From Nitrospirota bacterium (GTDB lineage Bacteria > Nitrospirota > Thermodesulfovibrionia > Thermodesulfovibrionales > Dissulfurispiraceae), in assembly GCA_016212685.1 (NCBI GenBank), contig JACREW010000002.1:1-34815 (forward strand): a stretch of 34,815 nucleotides of DNA. The letters are read 5' to 3'. This document shows, piece after piece, positions 1 to 8,593 of this stretch (positions within the stretch are counted from its first letter, which is position 1; every line of letters begins with the position of its first letter). The notes under the pieces were generated by a model that worked only from the letters and a program-made list of their open reading frames with translations, did no database searches and was not told where the DNA came from. The position numbers and the translations under genes are program-made.

Positions 1-1
1 C

Positions 2-1150
2 AGATTCGAAGAGGTCACCTACGAGGCAAACCGCACGCGAAGGCACAAGATCCTTGCGCCTCCCCAGTTCGTCCTAAACAAGACCCTGGCCGAGCTTCGC
101 ACCGCTTATGATAAGGCAAAGGATATATGCGACAAGGAAAAAGATGGGGTATTGGCGGCAGGCGGGCTTCATATAATGGGAACAGAGCGACATGAGGCAA
201 GGCGAATAGACAACCAGCTCAGGGGAAGGTCGGGCAGGCAGGGAGACCCCGGCGCTTCGAAATTTTATCTTTCTCTCGAAGATGACCTCATGCGCATATT
301 CGGCTCTGACAGGATAAACGGCCTGATGAATCTATTGAAGATGGATGAAAGCATACCCATAGAAAATAAAATGGTAACAAAGGCCATCGAGAACGCGCAG
401 AAAAGGGTCGAGGCCCATAACTTCGACATAAGAAAACACCTTCTCGAATACGATGATGTAATGAACAAACAGAGACAAGAGATATACTCCTTCAGGCGGG
501 AGGCGTTGCAGAGCGAGTCTTTAAAGGAAAGGGTTATAGATATGATGGAAGACGAGACGGATGAGCTTCTCTCCGTCTATTGTCCGGATGCCGCTGAATG
601 GGACATTAACGGGCTTAAGGACGCGTTATACGGCCGATTTGCGGTAGATTTGAAATTAGACGGATTTTCATCGGTCGATGATCTCAGGGATTTTATTGTC
701 TCGCAGGCGCGGGGATCTTACGATAAGAAAGAAGTTGAAGCCGGCGCCGAATTTATGCGTTATATAGAGAAAATGGTGCTCTTGCAGGTAATAGACGCCC
801 AGTGGAAGGATCATCTCCTCGGCATCGACCATGTAAAAGAAGGCATAGGGCTGCGGGGATACGCGCAGCGTGATCCCCTTGTGGAGTATAAAAAAGAGGC
901 GTTCGATCTCTTTGCGGAAATGTCCGGGAGGCTTACCTCAGAGGTATTGATGAGGCTTTTTAAGATTCAGGTGCGGCATGAAGAAGAACAGGAGATAAAA
1001 ATGAAGTCGGAGCAGAACCTGGTTTATAACAGGGCAGGCGGTGATTCTGCGCATCAGCCGGTTCATAAAGAGAAAAAAGTAGGAAGAAACGACCCCTGCC
1101 CCTGCGGCAGCGGGAAGAAATATAAAAAGTGCTGCGGAGCATCGGCATAA
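2..1150 (+). CDS. secA: Protein translocase subunit SecA, C-terminal part (5' end outside window)
   Basis: This is the ATPase motor that pushes unfolded preproteins through SecYEG at the inner membrane. The frame is open from base 2, so the N-terminal part lies to the left of the window; the visible part is about 382 residues. It shows the end of the second nucleotide-binding fold (GTERHEARRIDNQLRGRSGRQGD), then SLEDDLMRIFGSD and the helical scaffold/wing region with DAQWKDHL. It finishes with the zinc-binding SEC-C motif CPCGSGKKYKKCCG, which contacts SecB and lipid. The stretch before GGLHIMGTERHE carries an extra charged helical segment (about 40 residues, in-window residues 5-45), as in SecA proteins with a long insertion there. 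No convincing terminator follows the TAA. The identification is firm. Confidence 0.97.
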   Translation, partial: RFEEVTYEANRTRRHKILAPPQFVLNKTLAELRTAYDKAKDICDKEKDGVLAAGGLHIMGTERHEARRIDNQLRGRSGRQGDPGASKFYLSLEDDLMRIFGSDRINGLMNLLKMDESIPIENKMVTKAIENAQKRVEAHNFDIRKHLLEYDDVMNKQRQEIYSFRREALQSESLKERVIDMMEDETDELLSVYCPDAAEWDINGLKDALYGRFAVDLKLDGFSSVDDLRDFIVSQARGSYDKKEVEAGAEFMRYIEKMVLLQVIDAQWKDHLLGIDHVKEGIGLRGYAQRDPLVEYKKEAFDLFAEMSGRLTSEVLMRLFKIQVRHEEEQEIKMKSEQNLVYNRAGGDSAHQPVHKEKKVGRNDPCPCGSGKKYKKCCGASA

Positions 1151-1335
1151 ACCCTGTGGTTAACCCGGAAAATGCATTTATATGGAAGCATGAACAGCTA
1201 AAAGTCTTTACAATTCGCAATTTTTTGAAACAATCCAGTATGTCCAGCGTGAATTTTTTTATTGCATAAGTTTTAACAGTCATCCTCAATAATGTGGCGA
1301 GGTAAAGCCTTTTATCTGCCCATGCCTCCATATCT
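1151..1335. other. Intergenic region, no gene recognised
   Basis: This gap lies between the convergent secA and cupin genes. It is AT-rich, with a T7 run near 1254-1260. A minus-strand reading frame passes through it but has no RBS and runs antisense into secA. I see no hairpin good enough to call a terminator. Confidence 0.4.
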
Positions 1336-1857
1336 TCAGAGGTTAATTGCATTTTTCGGATTAATCGTCTTCGGCTTATCCCTTTTTGCGTTTACGATGC
1401 AGAAAAATCCGAAGGGCTCATCGTAAGGATTTATGAGTTGATGGGCGGTATCCGGAGCTACATATGCGGTATCGAGATAATTCAGGGCATAAGATTTTTT
1501 CCCCATCCTTATTCTTCCCTTGCCTCTAATGCAAACAACCACATGTTCATGGTTATGCCTTTCGAGGCTGCTGTAACCGCCCGGAGCTATCTCGAAATAC
1601 CTGAGATGGAATTTTGCCGTCTCTCCGCGATTGCCTATGAGGACATTTCTGACAATCGCAGACCAGTTGCCGTCTTTCTGTTTGTACTTTTCGGTCTTAA
1701 CGCCGCTCCACGTGAAATCGTTTTTATGTTTGTATATTTTACTGACCTCTGATCTTCTGCTCTCCTGCTCTTCTGCTCTATTTTTCGGCGACTTCCAGTC
1801 GCAAGAGGGGGCATTTGAAAGAGAGGGATGTTGAGCCGTTTTTTTCGTTTTTTCCAT
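1336..1857 (-). CDS. Cupin-domain protein
   Basis: This is a small single-domain cupin. The core is in the C-terminal two thirds: a first motif around ERHNHEHVVVCIRGKGRI (two His and a Glu in metal-ligand-like positions), then GKKSYALNYLDTAYVAPDTAHQL with a further His of motif 2. Such proteins bind a divalent metal, but the substrate cannot be told. The start is uncertain: ATG at 1857 is chosen, a TTG at 1881 adds eight residues, and neither has a clear RBS. The region just before the core (RAEEQESRRSE) is encoded by a short degenerate repeat at 1748-1779, so the poorly conserved N-terminus may be repeat-derived. It is divergent from cheV. Confidence 0.75.
   Translation of the reverse strand: MEKTKKTAQHPSLSNAPSCDWKSPKNRAEEQESRRSEVSKIYKHKNDFTWSGVKTEKYKQKDGNWSAIVRNVLIGNRGETAKFHLRYFEIAPGGYSSLERHNHEHVVVCIRGKGRIRMGKKSYALNYLDTAYVAPDTAHQLINPYDEPFGFFCIVNAKRDKPKTINPKNAINL
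1748..1779. repeat. Short degenerate direct repeat (CTGCTCTYCTGCTC type)
   Basis: The unit TCTTCTGCTCTCCTGCTCTTCTGCTCT is split here as TCTTCTGCTC, TCCTGCTC and TTCTGCTCT, which are imperfect copies in tandem. It is read through in frame by the cupin gene as a charged linker just before the conserved domain. Similar micro-repeats recur in several other genes of the window. Confidence 0.6.
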
Positions 1858-1888
1858 AGGATTGATTATATATGAATTCAAGATTTGC

Positions 1889-1917
1889 TTGCAAAAGTAT
1901 TGTTCTAAGGCTATAAT
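1889..1917 (-). other. Upstream edge of the divergent cupin/cheV spacer
   Basis: No minus-strand promoter for the cupin gene could be identified here. On the plus strand the same bases hold the cheV promoter described separately. Confidence 0.2.
1889..1917 (+). promoter_or_regulatory. Probable sigma70 promoter of cheV
   Basis: TTGCAA at 1889-1894 is followed after 17 bases by a perfect TATAAT at 1912-1917. The expected start point lies near 1924, leaving a leader of about 40 bases before an RBS (GGAGGT, about 1952-1957) and the cheV ATG. Confidence 0.6.
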
Positions 1918-1963
1918 TTAAAAATATCAAAGGGTTTATGAACCGCACACATGGAGGTAGGTT

Positions 1964-2929
1964 ATGGCTCAGAGCATCGGCGTTTTGCCGGAGGTTTTAA
2001 AGGTCGGGACAAATGAGATGGAGCTTGTTGTTTTCAGGATGTATGGAACCCATCCTGACGGCAGTCCTGAAGTCCTTGATTATGGCGTGAATGTCGCTAA
2101 GGTAAGGGAAATTATACCAATGCCTACGCTCACAAAAGTTCCTGATATGCCTGCCTATGCAGAGGCCATTGCCGAGGTGCGCGGCGAGATCACGCCTATA
2201 GTTGACCTTGGAAAGTGGATGAAAATAGTTGCTCCTTCTAATATTGAAATACGCCCTAAGGTTATTGTCCTCGAGATGCTCGGAACAACAGTCGGCATGA
2301 TCGTTCACGAAGTGGAGAGAATTAGGAGAATTAAATGGGATCAGATAAAACCTCCGCCGTCGCTCCTTCAGGCCAAGCACGGGGGCAGGATAACCGGCGT
2401 AACAAAAATAGACGACGAAAGTGAATCGCTCCTGCTGATCGTCGATCTCGAGAGCGTTATTTCGGATATAGGCGCCCTTATGCCCAAGCACGGCGTAGCC
2501 GCCGAGGAGATAGAACGGATAGGCAAGAAGAAACTCAAAGGCAATGTCCTTATCGCAGACGATTCATCGGTTGCCAGAAAGATCCTCAGGGATACGCTGG
2601 AGAGCGCCGGATTGCATGTTATCGAGGCTATGGACGGCAAGCAGGCATTGGATATACTCAATGATTTCCTGCAGAAGATAGGCGACAAGCCCATTACCGA
2701 GTACATAAACCTTGTCGTTACCGATGTGGAAATGCCCGAGATGGACGGCCTGACATTTACGAAGAACGTTAAAAGCAATCCTAAGCTTCAGATACTTCCG
2801 ATAGTTGTGAATACTTCACTGAGCGGCGAGGAAAACAAGCAGAAGGCTACGCTTGTAGGGGCGGACGGTTATCTTGTGAAGTTCGATGTCACGAGGATGA
2901 TCCAGGAGATAGCGAGGTTTTTGAGTTAA
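1964..2929 (+). CDS. cheV: Chemotaxis coupling protein CheV
   Basis: The protein has 321 residues and two domains. A CheW-like coupling domain (about residues 15-165) normally bridges chemoreceptors and the CheA kinase at the polar array. A receiver domain follows (about 190-321), with the acidic pair in LIADDSS, the phosphoacceptor Asp in VVTDVEMPEMDG, and a Lys near the end (YLVKFD). Phosphorylation of the receiver is thought to tune adaptation. The ATG has a strong GGAGGT RBS about six bases upstream, and a good promoter precedes it. No other chemotaxis gene is nearby, so this is a stand-alone cheV. The length is normal for the family. Confidence 0.95.
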   Translation: MAQSIGVLPEVLKVGTNEMELVVFRMYGTHPDGSPEVLDYGVNVAKVREIIPMPTLTKVPDMPAYAEAIAEVRGEITPIVDLGKWMKIVAPSNIEIRPKVIVLEMLGTTVGMIVHEVERIRRIKWDQIKPPPSLLQAKHGGRITGVTKIDDESESLLLIVDLESVISDIGALMPKHGVAAEEIERIGKKKLKGNVLIADDSSVARKILRDTLESAGLHVIEAMDGKQALDILNDFLQKIGDKPITEYINLVVTDVEMPEMDGLTFTKNVKSNPKLQILPIVVNTSLSGEENKQKATLVGADGYLVKFDVTRMIQEIARFLS

Positions 2930-2930
2930 A

Positions 2931-3004
2931 GGCAATAGGCGATGGGTGATAGGCGCTAAATTTTAGTGTTTTTTCCTATAGCCTCTTGCCTATAGCCCAT
3001 CGCC
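2931..3004. repeat. Inverted repeat of the AATAGGCGATGGGTGATAGGC family; possible bidirectional terminator
   Basis: Arms at 2938-2954 and 2988-3004 are complementary over 17 bases with two mismatches. A T6 run at 2969-2974 lies between them. The element sits between the convergent cheV and dehydrogenase genes. The same unit recurs, as a single arm, at 25401-25430. The dehydrogenase stop codon lies inside the right arm, so its last residues are repeat-encoded. Confidence 0.65.
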
Positions 3005-4042
3005 AAATGCAATTGTGCATTTCAATGAGTCTTTTGCTTCTGAGGTTATTCTGTATGCCTTTTCTGTTTCTTCTATAGGGAAACTATGTGTAACGAGTTT
3101 ACTTGCCGTAATAATGCCTTTGTTTATAAATTGTAGAGACTCTCTCGTATCGTCCGGCCCGCACGAATAGCTGGTGACTATATTTATATCCCTGAAGTAG
3201 AGATAATTAGGATTGAGGCTTAGAATTTCTCCGGGCTTAGCGGGCGTAAAAAATACCACAGTACCTCCGCATGACGCGGCTTCTATCCCTTGTTTCATGA
3301 CATCGGCGCTGTTCGGTCCGGTTATGACAATATCGGCCATCATTCCGTCCGTTAAATCCTTTAGCTTCTTCGACATGTCTTCTTTCGATACGTCTATGGC
3401 GTAATCCGCGCCGAATTCGAGCGCCTTATCAAGTCTGAAAGGTATTATATCCGCGCCGATTATCTTTTCCGCCCCGAATTCCCTTACAAGCAGTGCATGA
3501 ATCTGTCCCATCACGCCGAGGCCGATAATCAATATGGTATCGCCTTTTTTTATATTCGCCCGTTTTAGCGATTTAACAACGCAGGCGGTAGGTTCAACGA
3601 GTGTGCCGTCCTCATAGCTTACATTTTCGGGAAGTTTGAGGGTGTCATTTCTCAAGTTAATTTCAGGGATGAGTATGTATTCTGATATTCCTCCCGGAAT
3701 TATTTTTGTGTTTCTCCATGTCTCACACTGAACATAATCGCCTCTCATGCAGTATTTGCAGTTTAGGCACGGCGCATGATGATGCACGAATACCCTATCA
3801 CCGACAGAAAAATTAGTAATCCCCCCTTTAGTAAATAATTCTTTTCCTAATTCAACGATTTCTCCGACAGGCTCATGACCGATTACTAAAGGCGCTTTTT
3901 TCTCGATATACCACGGCATTACATCTCCGGAGCATATGCCGCAAGCCTTTGTTTTAATCAGCGCATCGCGCGGGCCGATTTGCGGGATAGGCATATCCTC
4001 TATTCTAATGTCATCGAATCTGTAGAGTCTGGCGACTTTCAT
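2990..4042 (-). CDS. Zinc-dependent medium-chain alcohol/polyol dehydrogenase
   Basis: The protein has 350 residues and is an MDR-superfamily enzyme that oxidises an alcohol or polyol with NAD(P). The N-terminal GroES-like domain has the catalytic zinc Cys in CGICSGD and GHEPVGEIVELG. The structural-zinc lobe has four Cys in CLNCKYCMRGDYVQC. The Rossmann domain carries GLGVMG near residue 175. It most resembles the sorbitol/threonine-dehydrogenase branch, but the substrate cannot be assigned. The ATG at 4042 has a GGAG RBS. The C-terminal FGDGL and stop are encoded by a dispersed repeat, which suggests that the original end was replaced. It has no obvious functional partner among its neighbours. 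Confidence 0.9.
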   Translation of the reverse strand: MKVARLYRFDDIRIEDMPIPQIGPRDALIKTKACGICSGDVMPWYIEKKAPLVIGHEPVGEIVELGKELFTKGGITNFSVGDRVFVHHHAPCLNCKYCMRGDYVQCETWRNTKIIPGGISEYILIPEINLRNDTLKLPENVSYEDGTLVEPTACVVKSLKRANIKKGDTILIIGLGVMGQIHALLVREFGAEKIIGADIIPFRLDKALEFGADYAIDVSKEDMSKKLKDLTDGMMADIVITGPNSADVMKQGIEAASCGGTVVFFTPAKPGEILSLNPNYLYFRDINIVTSYSCGPDDTRESLQFINKGIITASKLVTHSFPIEETEKAYRITSEAKDSLKCTIAFGDGL

Positions 4043-4194
4043 ATCTATGCTCCGTCAGTATAAATAATTCATAGATTATATCGCATGCAATATAATTTAC
4101 AACTAAAAATTATCCCGAAGGGCTGAAGCGTTTGATGAAAAAGACAGGTTCGGATAAAATATAGGCAAGATGAGAGGAGGCGCTGCCGCAATAG

Positions 4195-5076
4195 ATGAAA
4201 TCATTGGGACAGATACTCGACGAGTTCTATAGGGAATACAACTTCAAGGAAAGAGTTCTTCACGACCCTATAGAATTTCCGCATCAATATAAAAGATCGG
4301 AAGACATCGAGGTTTCCGGTTTTATCGCGTCATGTTTCGCGTACGGCAGGGTAGATTTATTCAAGCCCGTGGTAAAGAAGATACTTTCGATAATGGGTAA
4401 AAGCCCGTATGATTTTCTTTTAGGCTTTAATTTAAAGAAGCAGAGGGATTTGTTTTCAGGCGTCAAATACAGGTTTAATTAAAATGATGATATTGTATGT
4501 CTCATGCATGTTTTGAACAAGGTATTGAAGAGATACGGTAGTCTTGAAGCCATGTTCAAGAAGCGCTATAAAGACAGTGATTTAAACATAGGTAATGGAT
4601 TGATTGGTTTTGTTGGCACTTTGCTCACAATAGGTTTATCTCACCCTCCCCTTAATCCCCTCCCATCAAGGGAGGGGACAATTAAAAAAGATCCCCCCTC
4701 CCCTTGTGGGAGGGGGCGAGGGAGAGGTTTTCTTCAGTTTTTACCGTCGCCTGAAAAGGGCAGCGCGTGCAAGAGGATGAATCTTTTTTTGAGATGGATG
4801 ATAAGGGACAGGGACATTGATTTCGGCATCTGGAAAGGCATTCCTAAGAACAAGCTTATTATTCCGCTCGACACGCATATAGCCCGCATATCTAAATGCC
4901 TGAGCTTTACAAAGAGAAAATCTCAGGACTGGAAGATGGCTGTGGAGATAACGGAATCGCTCAAGGAGTTCGATTCCGAAGATCCGCTAAAGTATGACTT
5001 TGCCTTATGCCATCAGGGAATATCGAGGGTTTGCAGCAAAGCGAATTGCAAAGAATGTAGTTTTCAGGGAATATAA
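4195..5076 (+). pseudogene. TIGR02757-family protein, interrupted by one in-frame TAA and carrying a repeat insertion
   Basis: Two pieces lie in the same frame: 4195-4482 and 4483-5076. The first ends in GVKYRFN; a single TAA (4480-4482) separates it from NDDIVCLMHVLNKVLKRYGSLEAMF, exactly the continuation expected for this family, so one base change explains the break. The second half holds the family hallmark LPSPEKGSACKRMNLFLRWM and later IPLDTHIARI. Between them, about 30 residues are encoded by a palindromic C/G-rich repeat (4640-4728). The RBS-like GAGAGGAGG precedes the ATG at some distance, and a TAG lies directly upstream in frame. The function of the family is unknown to me; it is distantly reminiscent of helix-hairpin DNA-repair proteins. 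It is either a recent pseudogene or a sequencing error. Confidence 0.8.
4640..4728. repeat. C/G-rich palindromic repeat (CCTCCC...GGGAGGGG family), in frame inside a gene
   Basis: Two successive hairpins are visible: CCCCTCCCATCAAGGGAGGGG near 4657-4677 read as two arms (CCCCTCCC / GGGAGGGG), and CCCCTCCCC / GTGGGAGGGG just after. It is translated as a Pro/Arg/Gly-rich insert between the conserved IGL and LPSPEKG segments of the TIGR02757 protein. Related copies occur at 18380-18427, 25092-25130 and 33945-33988. Confidence 0.8.
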
Positions 5077-5102
5077 AGCAGCCTGAAACCTTAATGCAAC
5101 AT

Positions 5103-5396
5103 TTATCCCCTGTTGTCCTGAAAATATCCTATAACGGCGAGGATAAACATGGCTACACCAGAAAAGATGTATACCGGCAGTCCCCATGTTGTTCCTTCAA
5201 AAATGCCCATGAAATAAGTGTGGTTGAATATAAACCCCCAGTAGATGACGAAACAGTAGGAGATTAAGAGTCCCAGCTTGTGTTTGCCGAATAAAAGGCA
5301 GAAAGAGTTGATGCTTATAAAAACGATAACCTGTCCGAGAGGCACCGAAAGCTCTTTGCCGGAGAAGAAAATTAAAAGACTATTTATAAATTCCAT
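5103..5396 (-). CDS. Small membrane protein downstream of cusA
   Basis: The protein has 97 residues with about three hydrophobic segments: PLGQVIVFISINSFCLLFG, LLISYCFVIYWGFIF and PVYIFSGVAMFILAVIGYF. It begins four bases after the cusA stop, so it is almost certainly the last gene of the efflux operon. I do not recognise a named family. Its position suggests an accessory role for the RND pump or copper handling, but nothing in the sequence gives a mechanism; it has no Cys/His metal-binding cluster. Confidence 0.8.
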   Translation of the reverse strand: MEFINSLLIFFSGKELSVPLGQVIVFISINSFCLLFGKHKLGLLISYCFVIYWGFIFNHTYFMGIFEGTTWGLPVYIFSGVAMFILAVIGYFQDNRG

Positions 5397-5400
5397 ACTG

Positions 5401-8400
5401 TTACTCTGTTTTTTTGAACTCCCTGCTTTTCCATATCATATATATTGCGGGATAAATTATCAACTCGAGGATCGTCGAGGTGATTACTCCGCCTACCATC
5501 GGCGCTGCAATACGCTTCATAACGTCCGAACCTGTGCCGTGGCTGAACATAATAGGGATAAGACCGGCTAATATAACGCTTACGGTCATGATCTTAGGCC
5601 TGATCCTTTTTACCGAGCCGTACATTATCGCCTCTTTCAGGTCGACAATGCCGTTTAACCTGCCTTCTTTTTTCCATTTTTCATAGGCGAGTTCGAGATA
5701 AAGGAGCATGACCACTCCTGTCTCGGCATCGAGGCCTGCAAGAGCGATAATACCCACCCACACGGCTATGCTCATATTATAGTTGAGGATATAAAGGAGC
5801 CAGAATGAGCCGACAAGAGAGAAGGGCACGGCAAGCAGCACTATGATTGTTTTTGTAACGGACTTTGTATTGAAGTAGATAAGCACAAAGATGATGAGTG
5901 CCGTGAGGGGAATCACGAGTTTCAATCTTTCATGTGTTTTAACGATGTATTCGTACTCGCCGCTCCATTCGAGGCGATAGCCCTCGGGAATCTTTAAAGA
6001 GGCGATTTTCTTTTTTGCCTCTTCGACATATCCGCCTATATCCCTGCCTGAAAAGTCTATATAAACGTATGCCGCCAGAAGCCCCTCTTCGCTCTTTATC
6101 TGCGTAGGGCCTCTTACAATCTTTATGTCCGTTAATTCTCCCAGCGGCACCTGAACAATATTCATGGATGCCGTCCGGATACCGCCCATCGCCGACTGCT
6201 GACCGATGATTGCCGGCTGCTGGTTATTCATAACCGGCACTAAAATTCTTTTTAGTTTTTCGACATCATTCCTTAATTCTCTCGAATAGCGGACATTTAC
6301 CGGATAGCGCTCTCTCCCTTCTACGGTGGTGGTAAGGTTCATGCCGCCTACGGCAGACTGAATGATTTCCTGCACATCGTCCACAGCCAGGCCGTATCGG
6401 GCTGCCTCTTCGCGTTTGATGTTGAAGTCGAGGAAATATCCTGTTGTCACCCTTTCGGCGTACACGCTCCTCGTGCCAGGAATTTCTTTGATATGGTGCT
6501 CTATTTCCAGTCCTAATCTTTCTATTTCTTCAAGTTTTGAGCCCATGACCTTAATCCCTACCGGAGTCCTTATGCCTGTGGAGAGCATATCGATACGTGC
6601 TTTTATGGGCATTGTGAACGAGTTTGCTACTCCGGGGATTGTGAGGGCTTCGTTCATCTCATTCTTCAGGCTTTCTACGGTTATGCCCGGCCTCCATTCC
6701 GATTCCGGTTTCAGATTTACAACAGTCTCGAACATCTCAAGGGGCGCGGGGTCTGTTGCCGTTTCTGCGCGTCCTGCTTTTCCGAATACCTGTGACACTT
6801 CAGGTATTCCTTTGAGTATTTTGTCTTGCATCTGCAGGAGTTTTGAAACCTCCGATATCGAAGCAGCAGGAACAGTTACCGGCATATAAAAGAGTGTGCC
6901 CTCATATAATGGCGGCATGAATTCGGAGCCGAGCTTAAGGAACGGATATGCGGTGATTGCCATGATAATCAGTGCAACTACAATTACCGTCCTTTTAAAC
7001 CTGAGCGCGAGTTTTGCAACCGGTTCATATATCTTATGGAGAATAATGCTTATGGGATTTTTTTCTTCCGGCCTTATTTTGCCTTTAATGAAGAGGGTCA
7101 TTAATACCGGAGTCAACGTAATCGCAAGGAATGATGAGAATAACATTGCAAATGTCTTTGTGTATGCCAGCGGTTTAAAGAGCCTTCCTGCCTGCGCCTG
7201 AAGCGTGAATACGGGAAGAAATCCGACCGTAATGACGAGCAAAGAGAAGAATAGGGAAGGTCCCACCTCTTTTGCGGCATCGATTATTACGTCCATGCGG
7301 CTGCCCTGCCTGCCATGTTCCTCCCATTCTTCGAGCTTCTTATGGGCGTTTTCCACCATAATGATGGAGGCGTCCACAATGGCTCCGATGGCAATGGCAA
7401 TTCCGCTTAAGCTCATGATATTCGAAGTTACGCCTAAATAGTACATGCAGATGAATGAAATGATTATTGCAACAGGCAAGGTAAGAATTACCACAAGCGC
7501 GCTCGGCAGATGGAACAGAAATACTATGCATACAGCGCTGACCGCTACAGAAAGCCTTAATATTTCTTCTTTAAGCGTATCGATTGAGCGGTGTATAAGG
7601 TCTGATCTGTCGTAGGTCACGACAATTTTCATGCCCTTCGGAAGGCTCGGCTCGATATCTTTTTTGATCTTTTCTTTTACCTTGTCTATGACCGTCAGGA
7701 CATTCTCGCCGAACCTGATAACTACTATGCCCCCGGCCACCTCGCCTCTGCCGTCGAGTTCCGTAATACCCCTTCTTATTTCCGGGCCGAGTTGGATATT
7801 CGCAATATCTCTTAGAAATATCGGAGTTCCGGCGCCGTTAGCGCCTACGGAGATGCTTTCGAGGTCTTTGAGGCTTTTAATGTAGCCCCGTCCCCTTACC
7901 ATATACTCTATGCCTGAGAATTCAAGCACCCTTCCTTCCACGTCGCTGTTGCTCTTCTTTATGGCCTCAAGCACCTTCGGCAGCGGAAGGTTATACGCCA
8001 GAAGCCGGTTGGGGTCTATGGTTATCTGGTACTGTTTTACGAATCCTCCGATGCTTGCAACCTGCGAAACGCCTTCGACGCTTTCGAGCGCGAGCTTTAT
8101 GTTGTAGTCCTGAACGGAGCGCAGTTGCGAGAGATCGTGTCCGCCTGTCTCATCCACCACTGCATATGAAAATCCCCATCCCACGCTGGTCGCATCAGGG
8201 CCGAGCACGGGATTCACATCCGCAGGTATCTTGCTTTTAACCGCCTGCAAATACTCCAATACCCTGCTTCGGGCCCAGTAGATATTCGTGCCCTCTTCAA
8301 AAATAACATATATGAACGAACTGCCGAGATATGAGAATCCGCGCACCACCTGCACTTTCGGGGCGGCAAGGAGAGTGGATGTTATCGGATAGGTTATCTG

Positions 8401-8589
8401 GTCTTCAACAAGGTCTGGGCTTCTTCCGGCCCATTCAGTGTAGATGATGACCTGCGTATCGCTTAAATCGGGTATTGCATCGAGAGGGGTCTGTTTTAAT
8501 GCCCAGTATCCCCATACGATGAGAAAAGCCACGAGCAGAAAAATGATAAACTTATTGCGCGCACTGTATTCGATTATTTTTGCTATCAT
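5401..8589 (-). CDS. cusA: Heavy-metal efflux RND pump CusA (Cu(I)/Ag(I) type)
   Basis: The protein has 1062 residues, full length for the HME-RND family: a trimeric inner-membrane proton antiporter that exports metal ions through CusB and the outer-membrane channel. It starts with ARNKFIIFLLVAFL and shows two repeats of one plus five transmembrane helices with large periplasmic loops. The proton-relay acidic residues are in AIGAIVDASIIMVENAHK. The three methionines of the E. coli CusA copper site have counterparts in the right contexts: PAPLEM, KARIDMLSTGI and SAVGGMN. That favours monovalent copper/silver rather than the divalent ions of CzcA. It is the tenth gene of a tightly packed operon, five bases after cusB. 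Confidence 0.95.
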   Translation of the reverse strand: MIAKIIEYSARNKFIIFLLVAFLIVWGYWALKQTPLDAIPDLSDTQVIIYTEWAGRSPDLVEDQITYPITSTLLAAPKVQVVRGFSYLGSSFIYVIFEEGTNIYWARSRVLEYLQAVKSKIPADVNPVLGPDATSVGWGFSYAVVDETGGHDLSQLRSVQDYNIKLALESVEGVSQVASIGGFVKQYQITIDPNRLLAYNLPLPKVLEAIKKSNSDVEGRVLEFSGIEYMVRGRGYIKSLKDLESISVGANGAGTPIFLRDIANIQLGPEIRRGITELDGRGEVAGGIVVIRFGENVLTVIDKVKEKIKKDIEPSLPKGMKIVVTYDRSDLIHRSIDTLKEEILRLSVAVSAVCIVFLFHLPSALVVILTLPVAIIISFICMYYLGVTSNIMSLSGIAIAIGAIVDASIIMVENAHKKLEEWEEHGRQGSRMDVIIDAAKEVGPSLFFSLLVITVGFLPVFTLQAQAGRLFKPLAYTKTFAMLFSSFLAITLTPVLMTLFIKGKIRPEEKNPISIILHKIYEPVAKLALRFKRTVIVVALIIMAITAYPFLKLGSEFMPPLYEGTLFYMPVTVPAASISEVSKLLQMQDKILKGIPEVSQVFGKAGRAETATDPAPLEMFETVVNLKPESEWRPGITVESLKNEMNEALTIPGVANSFTMPIKARIDMLSTGIRTPVGIKVMGSKLEEIERLGLEIEHHIKEIPGTRSVYAERVTTGYFLDFNIKREEAARYGLAVDDVQEIIQSAVGGMNLTTTVEGRERYPVNVRYSRELRNDVEKLKRILVPVMNNQQPAIIGQQSAMGGIRTASMNIVQVPLGELTDIKIVRGPTQIKSEEGLLAAYVYIDFSGRDIGGYVEEAKKKIASLKIPEGYRLEWSGEYEYIVKTHERLKLVIPLTALIIFVLIYFNTKSVTKTIIVLLAVPFSLVGSFWLLYILNYNMSIAVWVGIIALAGLDAETGVVMLLYLELAYEKWKKEGRLNGIVDLKEAIMYGSVKRIRPKIMTVSVILAGLIPIMFSHGTGSDVMKRIAAPMVGGVITSTILELIIYPAIYMIWKSREFKKTE

Positions 8590-8593
8590 GATA

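Noticed and set aside
960..1352. A 130-codon minus-strand frame overlapping the secA end
   Set aside because: It is antisense to conserved SecA sequence, has no RBS, and its product shows no coherent domain.
4480..4482. Recoding of the stop in the TIGR02757 gene
   Set aside because: It is TAA; Sec uses UGA and pyrrolysine UAG, and no hairpin like that of the CYCXC gene follows.
7205..7885. Plus-strand frames across the cusA region
   Set aside because: They are antisense shadows of a highly conserved RND gene with no RBS or recognisable domains.
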